A stretch of DNA of 64,000 nucleotides from Geodermatophilus telluris (GCF_900102745.1 NZ_FMZF01000002.1:372001-436000), one strand, 5' to 3'; shown: positions 1 through 8,280, numbered from the stretch's first letter. A program made the numbers and translations. The notes: a model not told the origin generated them from the letters alone.

Positions 1-435
1 GTGGCCGTCGGCGGTCACCATCCGGGTGGCCACCACCCGGTCGGCACCGAGCATCTCCCCGATGGGCTCCACCATCTCCGCACCGCTGCTGGAGACGATG
101 ACGATCTCCCGCCCGGCCGCCCGGTGCTCCTCGATGAGGTCGGCGGCCTCGGCGTAGACCAGCGGGTCGACGATCTCGTGCAGCGTCTCCCGGACGATCT
201 CGTGCACCGTGGCGACGTCCCAGCCGGTGGCCATCCGGGTGATCTGCGCCCGCATCCGCTCCATCTGCTGCGCGTCGGCGCCGGCGAGGGAGAAGGTGAA
301 CTGCGCGTAGGCGCCCTTGAGCACGGCGCGGCGGTTGATCAGCCCGCCGGCGAAGAACGGGCGGCCGAAGGCCAGCGTGCTGGACTTGGCGATGACCGTC
401 TTGTCCAGGTCGAAGAACGCCGCAGCGCGGGTCAC
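1..435 (-). CDS. HAD-IB family hydrolase (SerB-like), 3' end beyond window
   Basis: The visible N-terminal 145 residues begin with the HAD motif I DLDKT (FFDLDKTVIAKS) and contain motif II IVSSSGAEMV, as in the SerB-like HAD-IB phosphohydrolases that hydrolyse phosphomonoesters through an aspartyl-phosphate intermediate. The C-terminal half with motifs III and IV lies beyond base 1. The start is GTG at 435, just after a TACAGT hexamer, so the mRNA may be leaderless. It is divergent from the tad operon. A HAD protein of this kind also borders the mycobacterial tad cluster (from memory), so this is the conserved edge of that neighbourhood. The substrate is unknown. The longer frame on the opposite strand is a shadow. 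Confidence 0.85.
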   Translation of the reverse strand, partial: MTRAAAFFDLDKTVIAKSSTLAFGRPFFAGGLINRRAVLKGAYAQFTFSLAGADAQQMERMRAQITRMATGWDVATVHEIVRETLHEIVDPLVYAEAADLIEEHRAAGREIVIVSSSGAEMVEPIGEMLGADRVVATRMVTADGH

Positions 436-443
436 AGCTCACG

Positions 444-449
444 ACTGTA
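444..449 (-). promoter_or_regulatory. putative -10 element (TACAGT) of a leaderless HAD hydrolase mRNA
   Basis: On the minus strand TACAGT is followed by 8 nt and then the GTG start at 435. This is the spacing expected if transcription starts at or beside the start codon. No good -35 box is visible. Confidence 0.4.
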
Positions 450-562
450 AGCGGGCCGGCGGGGTGTGACGGGGATCGCGCCGCCGTCCACACCCGTCCG
501 GGTCATCCACAGGTCGCGGCGGCTCGGTCGCGGAGCACCCGCACTGCGCTGGGCTCGGGCGC

Positions 563-1678
563 GTGCCCGCTCGCCACGCCCCGACCGCCCACCCGTCCCC
601 GCCGGCCCGACCGGTGGTCGTCAGCTCCGACGAGGAGCTGCTCGACGACGTCCTCCGCCTGCTCGCCACGGCCGGGACCGAACCGGAGGTCGCCACCGGC
701 GGCCCCGCCCTGCGCCGCGCCCACCGCGACGCCGCCCTGGTGCTGCTCGGCGCCGACGCGCTGGCCGGTGCCGCGGTGCGGGCGCTGCCCCGCCGCCCGG
801 GCGTGGTCGTGGTCGCGGCCGACCCGCTGCCGCCGGCGGCGTGGGCGGCCGCGGTCGAGCTCGGCGCCGAGCGGGTCGCGGTGCTGCCCGCCGACGAGGC
901 GTGGCTGGTCGCGCGGGCCGCGGGCGCGGTGCGCTCGCCGGTCGAGCGGGGACGGCTGGTGGTCGTCGGCGGCAGCTGCGGAGGCGCCGGCGCGAGCACG
1001 CTGGCCGCCGCGCTCGCCCTCACCGCCGCCGCGGAGAGCGGGGGAGCGCTGCTGGTCGACGCCGACGTGTGGGGCGGGGGCCTCGACCTGCTCCTGGGCG
1101 CCGAGGACGCCGCGGGCCTGCGCTGGCCGGCGCTGGCCGGCACCCGCGGGCGGGTGGCCGGCGACGCGCTGCTCGCGGCGCTGCCGGAGGCGGAGGGCGT
1201 CCACGTGCTGGCCGCTTCCCGCGAGGACCCGGCGCCGCTGCTGCCCGAGGCGCTGACCGCGGTCGTCGACGCCGCCCGGTCGGCCGGGCGGTCCGTCGTG
1301 GTCGACCTGCCCCGTCCCGGGCCGGGCGGGACGGGCCTGGCCGAGGCGGCGCTCGCCGAGGCCGACCTCGCCGTCCTGGTGGTGCCCGCCCGGCTGCGCG
1401 CCGCCTCGGCCGCCCGGCTGCTGGTGTCCGGACCGCCCGGCGGGCCGGCACCCTGGTCGGCCGCCCGCCTCGTCGTGCGCCCGGTCCCCGGCGGGCTGTC
1501 CGCCGAGGACGTCGTGGCGGTGACCGGGCGCCCGGTGGCCGGCGAGCTGCCCGCCGACCGCGGGCTCGCGGCGCGCGGCGAGCGCGGGGAGCCGCCGCCG
1601 GTCGCCCCGCGCAGCCCGCTCGGTGCGCTCACCCGCCGGCTGCTCGGCGAGCGGGTGGGCCGGGAGCGGGCGGCGTGA
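563..1678 (+). CDS. ssd: CpaE/TadZ-like septum-site-determining protein (helicase/secretion neighbourhood)
   Basis: A 371-residue MinD/ParA-superfamily protein that begins the tad operon. Residues 18-110 form a receiver-like domain without an obvious phosphorylation site. A deviant P-loop, GGSCGGAGAST, lies at about 136-146 and is followed by a MinD-like fold (DADVWGGGLDLLLG). Both P-loop lysines of classic ParA/MinD are absent, as I recall for the actinobacterial CpaE-like family, so ATP use is uncertain. CpaE/TadZ homologues localise Tad pilus machinery, and the mycobacterial homologue Ssd affects septum formation. The GTG at 563 gives the longest frame. GTG at 614 is a plausible alternative that removes a Pro/Ala-rich leader. 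The 3' end overlaps tadA by 4 bp. Confidence 0.82.
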   Translation: MPARHAPTAHPSPPARPVVVSSDEELLDDVLRLLATAGTEPEVATGGPALRRAHRDAALVLLGADALAGAAVRALPRRPGVVVVAADPLPPAAWAAAVELGAERVAVLPADEAWLVARAAGAVRSPVERGRLVVVGGSCGGAGASTLAAALALTAAAESGGALLVDADVWGGGLDLLLGAEDAAGLRWPALAGTRGRVAGDALLAALPEAEGVHVLAASREDPAPLLPEALTAVVDAARSAGRSVVVDLPRPGPGGTGLAEAALAEADLAVLVVPARLRAASAARLLVSGPPGGPAPWSAARLVVRPVPGGLSAEDVVAVTGRPVAGELPADRGLAARGERGEPPPVAPRSPLGALTRRLLGERVGRERAA

Positions 1679-2817
1679 GCGCGCTGCCCCTCGTCGAGCG
1701 GGTCCGCGCCCGCCTGGCCCTCGAGCCGGGCCCGCCCAGCCGGGCCGCCGTCGCCGCGCTGGTGCGGGAGGAGGCCGGCCTGCTCGGGGACCCCGACGTC
1801 CTCGACGCGGTGCGCGACGCGGTGCACGAGCTGGCCGGTGCGGGGCCGCTCGAGCCGCTGCTGCGGGAGCCCGGCGTCACCGACGTGCTGGTCAACGGAC
1901 CCGACGAGGTCTGGGTCGACCGCGGCGCCGGCCTGGAGCGCGCCGGCCTGCGCTTCCCCGACGAGGACGCGGTCCGCCGGCTGGCCGTGCGCCTGGCGGC
2001 CGGTGCCGGGCGCCGGCTCGACGACGCCGCGCCCTGGGTGGACGCCGGGCTGCCCGACGGCACCCGGCTGCACGCGGTCCTCCCGCCGGTCTCCGGTGCG
2101 GGCACCTGCCTGTCGCTGCGGGTGCTGCGCCGCTGCTCCCTCGATCTGGCCGACCTCGCCGACCGGGGCACGCTCCCCGGTGGGTCGGCCGACCTCCTGC
2201 GGGGCCTGCTCCGGGCCCGGCTGGCCTTCCTCGTCACCGGCGGAACGGGCTCGGGCAAGACCACGCTGCTGTCCGCGCTGCTCGGTGAGGTCCCCGCGGG
2301 CGAGCGGATCGTCCTGTGCGAGGACGCCGCGGAGCTCACCCCGGCCCACCCGCACGTCGTCCGGCTGCTCACCCGCCCACCCAACGTCGAGGGCGTCGGG
2401 CAGGTGACGCTGCGCGACCTCGTCCGCCAGGCGCTGCGGATGCGGCCCGACCGGCTGGTGGTCGGCGAGGTCCGCGGCGCGGAGGTGACCGACCTGCTCG
2501 CGGCGCTCAACACCGGCCACGAGGGCGGCTGCGGCACCCTGCACGCCAACCGGCCCGGCGAGGTCCCGGCCCGGCTCGAGGCGCTCGGCGTGGCCGCGGG
2601 GCTGGAGCGCCGGGCGGTGCACAGCCAGGCCGCGGCGGCGCTGGCCGTGGTGGTCCACCTCCGTCGGACGGGGGCCGGCCGGCGGGTGGAGGAGGTCGGT
2701 GTGGTGCGCCGCGACGGCGACCTGGTCGCCGTGGAGCCCGGGTGGCGCGCCGACGGCGGCCCGTGTCCGGGGGAGCGCCGGCTGGCCGCCCTGCTCGCGG
2801 GCGGGACGACGGCGTGA
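1675..2817 (+). CDS. tadA: TadA/VirB11-family secretion ATPase
   Basis: A 380-residue type II/IV secretion ATPase that powers assembly or secretion of Flp-type pili at the cytoplasmic face of the membrane. Visible are the N-terminal domain with GPLEPLLREPGVTDVLVNG, Walker A TGGTGSGKTT near residues 188-197, an Asp-box-like LCEDAAEL, Walker B-region LVVGEVRG near 260, and the His-box stretch GHEGGCGTLHANRP. Length and motif order fit the CpaF/TadA family. The GTG start at 1675 overlaps the preceding stop (GTGA), and the 3' end overlaps tadB in the same way, so translation is probably coupled. It should work with the TadB and TadC platform proteins encoded next. Confidence 0.93.
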   Translation: MSALPLVERVRARLALEPGPPSRAAVAALVREEAGLLGDPDVLDAVRDAVHELAGAGPLEPLLREPGVTDVLVNGPDEVWVDRGAGLERAGLRFPDEDAVRRLAVRLAAGAGRRLDDAAPWVDAGLPDGTRLHAVLPPVSGAGTCLSLRVLRRCSLDLADLADRGTLPGGSADLLRGLLRARLAFLVTGGTGSGKTTLLSALLGEVPAGERIVLCEDAAELTPAHPHVVRLLTRPPNVEGVGQVTLRDLVRQALRMRPDRLVVGEVRGAEVTDLLAALNTGHEGGCGTLHANRPGEVPARLEALGVAAGLERRAVHSQAAAALAVVVHLRRTGAGRRVEEVGVVRRDGDLVAVEPGWRADGGPCPGERRLAALLAGGTTA

Positions 2818-3605
2818 CCGCCGCGCTGCTGCTGGTCGCGGTCGCGGCGCTGCTGTGGCCCGGAGGGGCGGCGCTGCGACGACGGCGCCTCCGGCGGCTC
2901 ACCCGCGGGCACCGGCCGCCGGGGCGCCCCGCGCTGCCACCCCCGGCCTGGCCCGCGCTCGCCGGTGCCGCGGCGGGAGCCGGCGGGCTGCTGGTGAGCA
3001 CCCCGCTGGTCGCCGCCCTCGCGGCCGCGGTCGCGGGCGCGGGGGTCCGGGCGCTGCTGCGGCAGCGGGAGGGCCGCCGGGACGAGGAACGGCTCGACGC
3101 CCTCGCCGACGCGCTGGCCGCTCTCGCCGCCGAGCTGCGCAGCGGCCGGCCGCTGGAGGCCGCCACCGCGTCCGCGGTCACCGTCTGCGCCGACGACGGC
3201 AGCGGCGCGGCGCTCGCCCGGGCGCTGCGGGCGCCGGGCAGCGGCGCGGAGGCGCTCGGGACCGACCTGGACCGGGCGCTGACCCGGGTGGCCGCGGCGG
3301 TGCGGCTCAGCGAGCGCACCGGCTGCTCGCTGGCCGCCGTCGTCGGTGCCGTCGAGGACGACCTGCGCGCCCGGCGGCGACAGCGGCTGGAGCTGCGCTC
3401 GGCGACCGCCGGCCCCCGGGCGAGCGCCGCGCTGCTGGCCGGGCTGCCGCTGCTGGGGCTGGCCATGGGCAGTGGCATCGGCGCCGACCCGTGGGCGGTG
3501 CTGACCACCACGGTCGCCGGGCAGGTGCTGCTCGTCCTCGGGGTGGCGCTGGAGGCGGCCGGACTGAGCTGGTCGGCGCGGCTGGTGCGCCGCGCGCTGC
3601 GGTGA
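2814..3605 (+). CDS. tadB: TadB-like type II secretion system F-domain membrane protein
   Basis: A 263-residue inner-membrane platform protein. It has an N-terminal membrane segment (about 1-18), a second hydrophobic pair (about 45-75), a cytoplasmic helical T2SSF domain with the typical LADALAALAAELRSGRPL stretch, and C-terminal membrane segments ending in LVLGVALEAAGLSW. With TadC it should form the membrane platform engaged by TadA. The GTG start overlaps the tadA stop by 4 bp, and the gene overlaps tadC by 4 bp. Assignment rests on hydropathy, the conserved helical motif and position in the operon. Confidence 0.85.
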   Translation: MTAALLLVAVAALLWPGGAALRRRRLRRLTRGHRPPGRPALPPPAWPALAGAAAGAGGLLVSTPLVAALAAAVAGAGVRALLRQREGRRDEERLDALADALAALAAELRSGRPLEAATASAVTVCADDGSGAALARALRAPGSGAEALGTDLDRALTRVAAAVRLSERTGCSLAAVVGAVEDDLRARRRQRLELRSATAGPRASAALLAGLPLLGLAMGSGIGADPWAVLTTTVAGQVLLVLGVALEAAGLSWSARLVRRALR

Positions 3606-4345
3606 GCGGTCCGCCGGCACTGGCCGCCCTGCTCCTGGCCGGTGCCCTGCTCGCCTGGCCGCCGGCGAGCGCGCGGGTGGCGGCCCGGGTGCGCACGGTC
3701 GGCGGGGCGCCGTCCCGGCCGCGCGCCGGCCGCCCGCCCGGGCCGGCCGGGCCACCGCCGGCCGGGGTGCGCCGCCTCCTGCTGCCGGCGGCGGCCGGGC
3801 TGGCGACCGCGCTGCTGCTCGGCGGTGCCGCAGGGGTGGCGGCGGGGGCCGGCGTCGCGGTGCTGGCCGACCGGGTGCTGCGGCGGTCCGGACGCGAGGT
3901 CGACGCAGCGGCGGAGCTGGTCCCGGAGCTGCCGGTGGCCTGCGACCTGCTGGCCGTCTGCCTCGCGGCCGGGCTGCCGGTCGCCGGTGCCCTCGCCGCC
4001 GTCGCGCCCGCCCTGCCCGGGCCGCTGGGGGACGCCCTGACCGGCGTCGCCGGACGGCTCCGGCTGGGCGCCGCGCCACGGGTCGCGTGGAGCGCCGCGC
4101 CGGGCCCGCTGGCCGGGCTCGGCCGGGTCCTGGTGCGGGCGGGGGAGTCCGGCGCCGCCGCGGTACCGGCGCTGCGGGTGCTCGCCGCCGAGGCGCGGAC
4201 CGCGGCGCGCAGCCGGACCGAGGCCGGCGTGCGCCGGGCCGGGGTGTGGGTGCTCGCCCCGCTGGGCCTGTGCTTCCTGCCCGCCTTCGTCTGCCTCGGG
4301 GTGGCGCCGCTGGTCATCGGGATCGCCGGGCAGGTGTTCGGGTGA
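3602..4345 (+). CDS. tadC: TadC-like type II secretion system F-domain membrane protein
   Basis: A 247-residue second platform protein. It has hydrophobic segments at about 1-22 and 60-95, a T2SSF-like cytoplasmic region (VPELPVACDLLAVCLAAGLP, then a second half with LVRAGESGAAAVPALRVLA), and a C-terminal hydrophobic segment with LAPLGLCFLPAFVCLGVAPL. These are hallmarks of TadC. It is translationally coupled to tadB through GTGA. It is the last gene of the tadA-B-C block. The next tad genes follow about 0.8 kb later, after an inserted catalase-like gene. Confidence 0.83.
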   Translation: MSGPPALAALLLAGALLAWPPASARVAARVRTVGGAPSRPRAGRPPGPAGPPPAGVRRLLLPAAAGLATALLLGGAAGVAAGAGVAVLADRVLRRSGREVDAAAELVPELPVACDLLAVCLAAGLPVAGALAAVAPALPGPLGDALTGVAGRLRLGAAPRVAWSAAPGPLAGLGRVLVRAGESGAAAVPALRVLAAEARTAARSRTEAGVRRAGVWVLAPLGLCFLPAFVCLGVAPLVIGIAGQVFG

Positions 4346-4401
4346 CCACCGTCGCGCGCGGCCGGGGTGCGCCGGGGAGGGCCACCGGGTAGCCGGGCGG
4401 C

Positions 4402-5034
4402 ATGGACCTGCTGGCGATCCCCCGTGCCCTCACCTCGACCACCCTCGCCCTCGGCACGGCGCTGCGCGGTTCCCGCGTCGTCCACCCGCGCGGCCGGGCC
4501 TGCGCCGCGAGGGTGGTGGCCGACGGGGACGGCGCCTGGGGCGCCCGGGTCCTCGACGAGGCGGGCACGCACGACGTCGTGGTCCGCGTCTCCCGCGGAG
4601 CCGGGCTGCCCCGGCCGCTGCCCGACGTGCTCGGCCTCGCCGTCCGGTTCCCCGGCCGGGGGCGGGACGGCGGGCCGCTGGACGTGCTGGTCAACACCGC
4701 GGGCAGCGCGCCGGGGCTGCGGCACGTGTTCCTGCCGCACCCGCTCGGCCGGACGTACTCCTCCGTGCTGCCCCACCGCACCGGCACCGGGCGCCTCGTG
4801 GTGCTCGGCGCCCGCGCCGACGACAGCGGTACCGGCTGGGAGCTGCTGGCGGCACCGCTCACCGGCGGCTGGACGCGCTGGGGGCGGCTGACCCTCGGGG
4901 CGGAGCTGCCCGCCACCGAGGCCGAGCGGCTGCGCTTCCGGCCCACCCTCGGCGCCGACGACCTGCGGCCGGTGGCGTTCCTCCGCGAGGTGCGCGACCG
5001 GTCCTACCGGGAGAGCCAGGCGCTGCGCCGCTGA
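4402..5034 (+). CDS. catalase-fold-like conserved protein of unknown function
   Basis: A 210-residue soluble protein. The segment VRVSRGAGLPRPLPDVLGLAVRFP, discontinuously conserved, and the later RHVFLPHPLGRTYSSVLP resemble short actinobacterial proteins I remember with a catalase-like barrel, some of which are named phosphodiesterase in databases without proof. At this size it would lack most of a full catalase. I see no clear haem-ligand tyrosine motif, so catalase activity should not be assumed. It is inserted between tadC and the pilin gene, on the same strand, with its own ATG and a 56-bp gap upstream. A role in the Tad system is not evident. Confidence 0.55.
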   Translation: MDLLAIPRALTSTTLALGTALRGSRVVHPRGRACAARVVADGDGAWGARVLDEAGTHDVVVRVSRGAGLPRPLPDVLGLAVRFPGRGRDGGPLDVLVNTAGSAPGLRHVFLPHPLGRTYSSVLPHRTGTGRLVVLGARADDSGTGWELLAAPLTGGWTRWGRLTLGAELPATEAERLRFRPTLGADDLRPVAFLREVRDRSYRESQALRR

Positions 5035-5151
5035 GCCGTCCACAGGGACGGTCCCCGCCCACAGGTCCGCGCGAGTGCTGGAACGGGGCGGGGCGCGGCC
5101 GCAGGGTCGGGTCGTGCCCCGCAGCGGCGGGGCGGACCCGAGGAGGACCCC

Positions 5152-5415
5152 GTGACCGTCGACACCCGCACCCCCGACCCGGCCGGCGACGACGTCGCCC
5201 CGCCCCTGCCGACGCGCGCCCCGCGGCGGGGGCTCGCCGCCCGCTGGCGACGCGTCCGTGCCGAGCCGGAGGCCGGGATGAGCACCGCGGAGTACGCCGT
5301 CGGCACCGTCGCGGCGTGCGCCTTCGCCGCGGTGCTGTACCAGGTGGTCACCGGCGGCTCCGTCGTCAGCGCCCTCGGCGAGCTGGTCGAGTCCGCGCTG
5401 ACCGTCCTGTCCTGA
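5152..5415 (+). CDS. Flp-like pilin, DUF4244 family
   Basis: An 87-residue protein. A long charged N-terminus (about 1-40) precedes AGMSTAEYAVGTVAACAFAA, a G/M-S-T-A-E-Y motif followed by a single transmembrane helix, as in Flp/type IVb prepilins, where processing occurs before the hydrophobic helix and the Glu at +5 is conserved. The GTG start at 5152 has a good GAGGAGG site 5 nt upstream. It is expected to be the main structural subunit of the Tad appendage. No prepilin peptidase is encoded in this window. The stop is 2 nt before the next gene. Confidence 0.8.
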   Translation: MTVDTRTPDPAGDDVAPPLPTRAPRRGLAARWRRVRAEPEAGMSTAEYAVGTVAACAFAAVLYQVVTGGSVVSALGELVESALTVLS

Positions 5416-5417
5416 CC

Positions 5418-5789
5418 GTGCGCCCGTCCCGGACCGGGGGACGGCGGGAGGCCGGGATGGTCACCGCCGAGACCGCGGTCGTGCTGCCCGTGCTCCTGCT
5501 GGTGCTGGCCGCCGTCGTGGCCGCGGTGGTGGTGGTCGGCGCGCAGCTGCGCTGTGTCGACGCCGCCCGGGAGGGCGCCCGCGCCGCGGCCCGCGGAGAG
5601 GACGCTGCCGTCGTCCGCGCGGTGGCCGCCCGCGCGGCTCCCGACGGCGCGGTGACCACGGTGGCGGTCGCCGGCGGCGAGGTCCGGGTGACGGTCAGCG
5701 CCGAGGTGGTCCCGGTCGGGCCGGTGCGCCTCGGCGTCGAGGTCGGCGCCACCTCTGTCGCGCGGCTCGAGCCGGGGGTCGGCGCGTGA
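5418..5789 (+). CDS. TadE-family pseudopilin
   Basis: A 123-residue protein with a basic leader (about 1-13), then EAGMVTAETAVVLPVLLLVL, the TadE signature in which a Glu (in AET) sits at the start of a single transmembrane helix. A periplasmic or exported beta-rich domain follows, with RCVDAAREGARAAARGE after the helix as in TadE proteins. The GTG at 5418 lies 2 nt after the pilin stop. An internal ATG at 5457 would leave only the pilin-like helix. The gene overlaps the next one by 4 bp. Predicted minor pilin of the Tad system. Confidence 0.8.
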   Translation: MRPSRTGGRREAGMVTAETAVVLPVLLLVLAAVVAAVVVVGAQLRCVDAAREGARAAARGEDAAVVRAVAARAAPDGAVTTVAVAGGEVRVTVSAEVVPVGPVRLGVEVGATSVARLEPGVGA

Positions 5790-6142
5790 CCGCCGACCGG
5801 GAGCGGGGCTCGGCGACCGTGTGGACCGTGGCGCTCGCCGGGGTCCTCGTCGCGGTCGGGCTGGCCGCGGTGCTCGTCGGTGCCGCCGTCGTCGCCCGGC
5901 ACCGGGCCGGCGCGGCCGCCGACCTGGCCGCCCTGGCGGGCGCCGCCCGGGCGGTGGCCGGCGACCCCGCCGCGTGCGACACCGCCGGCGAGGTCGCCCG
6001 GGCCAACGGCGCCGCGCTCACCGCGTGCACCGTCGCCGACGGCGCCGTCGTCGCGGTGACCGTCGAGGTCGCGGTCCGGCTCGGGCCACTCGCCAGCCGG
6101 ACGGCCCAGGGGCGGGCCCGGGCCGGTCCGGTGGCGCCGTGA
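5786..6142 (+). CDS. TadE-like protein of the helicase/secretion neighbourhood
   Basis: A 118-residue protein with the pseudopilin-like start DRERGSATVWTVALAGVLVAV, a single transmembrane helix at about 10-33, then ARHRAGAAADLAALAGA and a small exported domain with two Cys (in AACDTAG and TACTVADG) that may form a disulfide. This is the second TadE-like protein that normally closes the actinobacterial tad cluster, next to a DEAD/DEAH helicase (Rv3654c-like, from memory). Here the helicase is about 10.7 kb away. The start overlaps the tadE stop. The gene ends 6 nt before a convergent accessory gene. Confidence 0.78.
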   Translation: MTADRERGSATVWTVALAGVLVAVGLAAVLVGAAVVARHRAGAAADLAALAGAARAVAGDPAACDTAGEVARANGAALTACTVADGAVVAVTVEVAVRLGPLASRTAQGRARAGPVAP

Positions 6143-6148
6143 CCCGGC

Positions 6149-6562
6149 CTACCCGGCGGGCGCCGGCGCGGGCGAGAGGTGCTCGTGGACCGCCAGCCAC
6201 CGCCCGGGCGCCTCGCGCTGGAAGACGATGGTCTCCCGCTCGCGCAGCTCCTCGCGCCCGGCCCGGGTGGAGACCGTGGTCTGCACCTCGTGGGTCAGCA
6301 CCGCGGTGTCCCCGAGCACCTGCACGCGGGTGCCGGAGGTCCGGCAGCCGAGGACGTGGAAGTCGTCGTCGCGCACCCAGGCGGCCCACTCGCGCCGGTA
6401 CTCCTCCCGGGAGGGCAGGAGCCGGTCGGTGCCGTGGAACAGGAACGTCGCGTCCTCGCGGAAGCAGGCGAGGTAGCGGTCCACGTCGTCAGCGCCGAAG
6501 GCCGCGACGAGCGCGCCGGCGGCCTGCAGCACCTCCGCCTCGGCGCCGGGGGCGGCGCTCAC
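6149..6562 (-). CDS. NTF2-like / SnoaL-like protein (DUF4440 type)
   Basis: A 137-residue cone-fold protein: VAAFGADDVDRYLACFREDATFLFHGTD at the N-terminus and ETIVFQREAPGRWLAVHEH near the C-terminus are typical of the NTF2-like superfamily of calcium/calmodulin-kinase-association and SnoaL-like proteins. Members are small-molecule isomerases, hydrolases or binding proteins, and the substrate cannot be told from sequence. The GTG start at 6562 overlaps the stop of the NCS1 permease by 4 bp, so the two are co-translated. A link to metabolism of the transported compound is inferred. Confidence 0.75.
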   Translation of the reverse strand: MSAAPGAEAEVLQAAGALVAAFGADDVDRYLACFREDATFLFHGTDRLLPSREEYRREWAAWVRDDDFHVLGCRTSGTRVQVLGDTAVLTHEVQTTVSTRAGREELRERETIVFQREAPGRWLAVHEHLSPAPAPAG

Positions 6563-8139
6563 CGGTCCACCGACTCGGCGGTCGGGGCGAGCGGGGTGCG
6601 CCGGCCCGCACGGTGGACCGACGCGCGCGGGTCGTCGGTCACCGGCGGCGGCACGGCCTCCCGCGCCGGGACCAGCCGCGGGCCGGCCGGGCCGAAGACG
6701 TACCGGGGCTCGGGGAAGGCGAACAGCAGCGCCAGGTAGACGACGGCGGCCAGCCCCAGCGACATCGGCAGGCTGACGTCCACCCCACCGGCCGCGTTGC
6801 GGAACGGGCCCTCGATGAGCGGCGGGTAGTTCGCGAAGAGCAGGCCGACGACCGCCGAGGGGATCCAGGCCGCCATGCCGCGCCAGTTGACGCCCTCGGA
6901 GAACCAGTAGCGCCCGCCCACCCGGCCCTGGTTGAAGACCTGCACGTCGGCGGGGGAGTAGTGGCCGCGCCGCACCCAGTAGCCGATCATCATGATCACC
7001 ATCCACGGCGTCGTGCAGATGACGATCGCGCCGATGAAGGCGTTGACGCTGGCGAGCAGGTCGAACACCAGCCGGCCGACCAGGATGAAGACGAAGGCCA
7101 GCGTCCCGATGACCAGCGAGGCCTGCACGCGGTTGAGCCGGGGGAAGACCGAGGAGAAGTCCAGCCCCGTCCCGTACAGCGAGGTGACGCCGGTCGACAT
7201 GCCGCCGAGGAAGGCCACGACCATGAGCAGGACCGCGTACCACAGCGGGGAGACCTGGATCAGCGCGAACACGTAGTCGGCCTCACCGGCCACCAGGGTC
7301 GCCGTCCCGACGCCGAACAGGAACGGCACCAGGGTGGCCAGCTGGCCGACGAAGGTGGCGCCGAGCAGCCGCGACGGGCGGGTGTCGGCGGGGATGTAGC
7401 GCGACCAGTCGCCGAGGAACGCCCCGAAACTGACCGGGTTGCCCATGACGATCAGCGCCGAGAGCACGAACGTCGGCCAGAAGCCGCCCAGCGCGTACGC
7501 CTCGGGGCCCGGGTCGTAGGAGAAGTCGAACAGCGTGGCGTAGGCGACCAGGCCGAGCAGCATCAGCACCGTGTTCGCCAGCACCACGACCTTGTTGACC
7601 AGCAGCATCAGCTGGTAGCCGAAGACCACCACGACGATGACCAGGGCGCCGAGGACGGCGTAGATGACGCCGCGGAGCAGGTCGGAGTCGCCGGTGCCGA
7701 ACAGCCGGGTCGAGGCGCCCACCAGTGCGTCCCCGCTCACCCAGACCGAGATCGAGTAGAAGGAGATCGCGGTCAGCAGGGACAGGAACGAGCCCAGGAC
7801 CCGGCCGCGGACGCCGAAGTGCGCGCCCGAGGAGACGGCGTTGTTCGTGCCGGTGCGCGGGCCGAACAGCCCCATCGGCATGAGGATCAGCGCCCCGACG
7901 ACCACGCCGGCGACCGTCGCGGCCACCGCCTCGACCAGGTCGAGACCCAGCAGCACCGGGAAGGTGCCGAGGATGACGGTGGCGAAGGTGTTGGCCCCGC
8001 CGAACTGGATGCGGAACAGGTCGAAGGGCCTCGACGTCCGCTCGGCGTCGGGGATCGTGTCGATCCCGTGCTGCTCGACCTCGGTGGCCCGCGGCCGCCG
8101 CTGCTCGGCCGCCAGCCCGGCGACCTCCGCTCCGCTCAT
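6559..8139 (-). CDS. NCS1 family nucleobase/allantoin-type permease
   Basis: A 526-residue polytopic membrane protein with about 12 hydrophobic segments. FRIQFGGANTFATVILGTFP near the N-terminus, MGLFGPRTGTNNAVSSGAHF and GNPVSFGAFLGDWSRYIP are NCS1 signatures (nucleobase:cation symporter-1: cytosine, purine, allantoin, hydantoin transporters). ATG at 8139 follows a GGGGAG site. A TTGTCC-17-TACCCT promoter lies upstream, with inverted repeats over its -35 box. The divergent XRE-cupin gene is the likely regulator. The neighbouring cyclase-family hydrolase suggests the cargo is a cyclic amide or nucleobase-like compound (inference). Confidence 0.88.
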   Translation of the reverse strand: MSGAEVAGLAAEQRRPRATEVEQHGIDTIPDAERTSRPFDLFRIQFGGANTFATVILGTFPVLLGLDLVEAVAATVAGVVVGALILMPMGLFGPRTGTNNAVSSGAHFGVRGRVLGSFLSLLTAISFYSISVWVSGDALVGASTRLFGTGDSDLLRGVIYAVLGALVIVVVVFGYQLMLLVNKVVVLANTVLMLLGLVAYATLFDFSYDPGPEAYALGGFWPTFVLSALIVMGNPVSFGAFLGDWSRYIPADTRPSRLLGATFVGQLATLVPFLFGVGTATLVAGEADYVFALIQVSPLWYAVLLMVVAFLGGMSTGVTSLYGTGLDFSSVFPRLNRVQASLVIGTLAFVFILVGRLVFDLLASVNAFIGAIVICTTPWMVIMMIGYWVRRGHYSPADVQVFNQGRVGGRYWFSEGVNWRGMAAWIPSAVVGLLFANYPPLIEGPFRNAAGGVDVSLPMSLGLAAVVYLALLFAFPEPRYVFGPAGPRLVPAREAVPPPVTDDPRASVHRAGRRTPLAPTAESVDR

Positions 8140-8187
8140 GTGCACCACTCCCCGGGAAGGCGGTGGTCGGACCACCGCGGTGCGCAG

Positions 8188-8216
8188 AGGGTAGAGGCGG
8201 GTTGCCCCCTGGACAA
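8188..8216 (-). promoter_or_regulatory. putative promoter of the NCS1 permease operon
   Basis: On the minus strand TTGTCC (8216-8211) and TACCCT (8193-8188) are separated by 17 nt, a good sigma-70-type arrangement for an actinobacterium, about 50 nt before the permease ATG. Confidence 0.5.
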
Positions 8217-8225
8217 CAGCCGTTG
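8201..8225. promoter_or_regulatory. putative operator, GTTG/CAAC inverted repeats
   Basis: GTTG at 8201, CAAC at 8214 and GTTG at 8222 form two nested inverted repeats that cover the -35 box of the permease promoter, in the gap between divergent regulator and transporter. This is the expected position for binding by the XRE-cupin protein. No consensus was available to test it. Confidence 0.33.
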
Positions 8226-8280
8226 CACGGGAGTTGACTCCGCGGGGCGACGGGACGCCAGGGACGACGAGGGGGACGGC

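Noticed and set aside
439..2658. 739-residue minus-strand frame opposite ssd and tadA
   Set aside because: Very low-complexity Arg/Ala/Gly/Pro/Ser translation in the shadow of genes with clear motifs. Long antisense frames are expected at this GC content.
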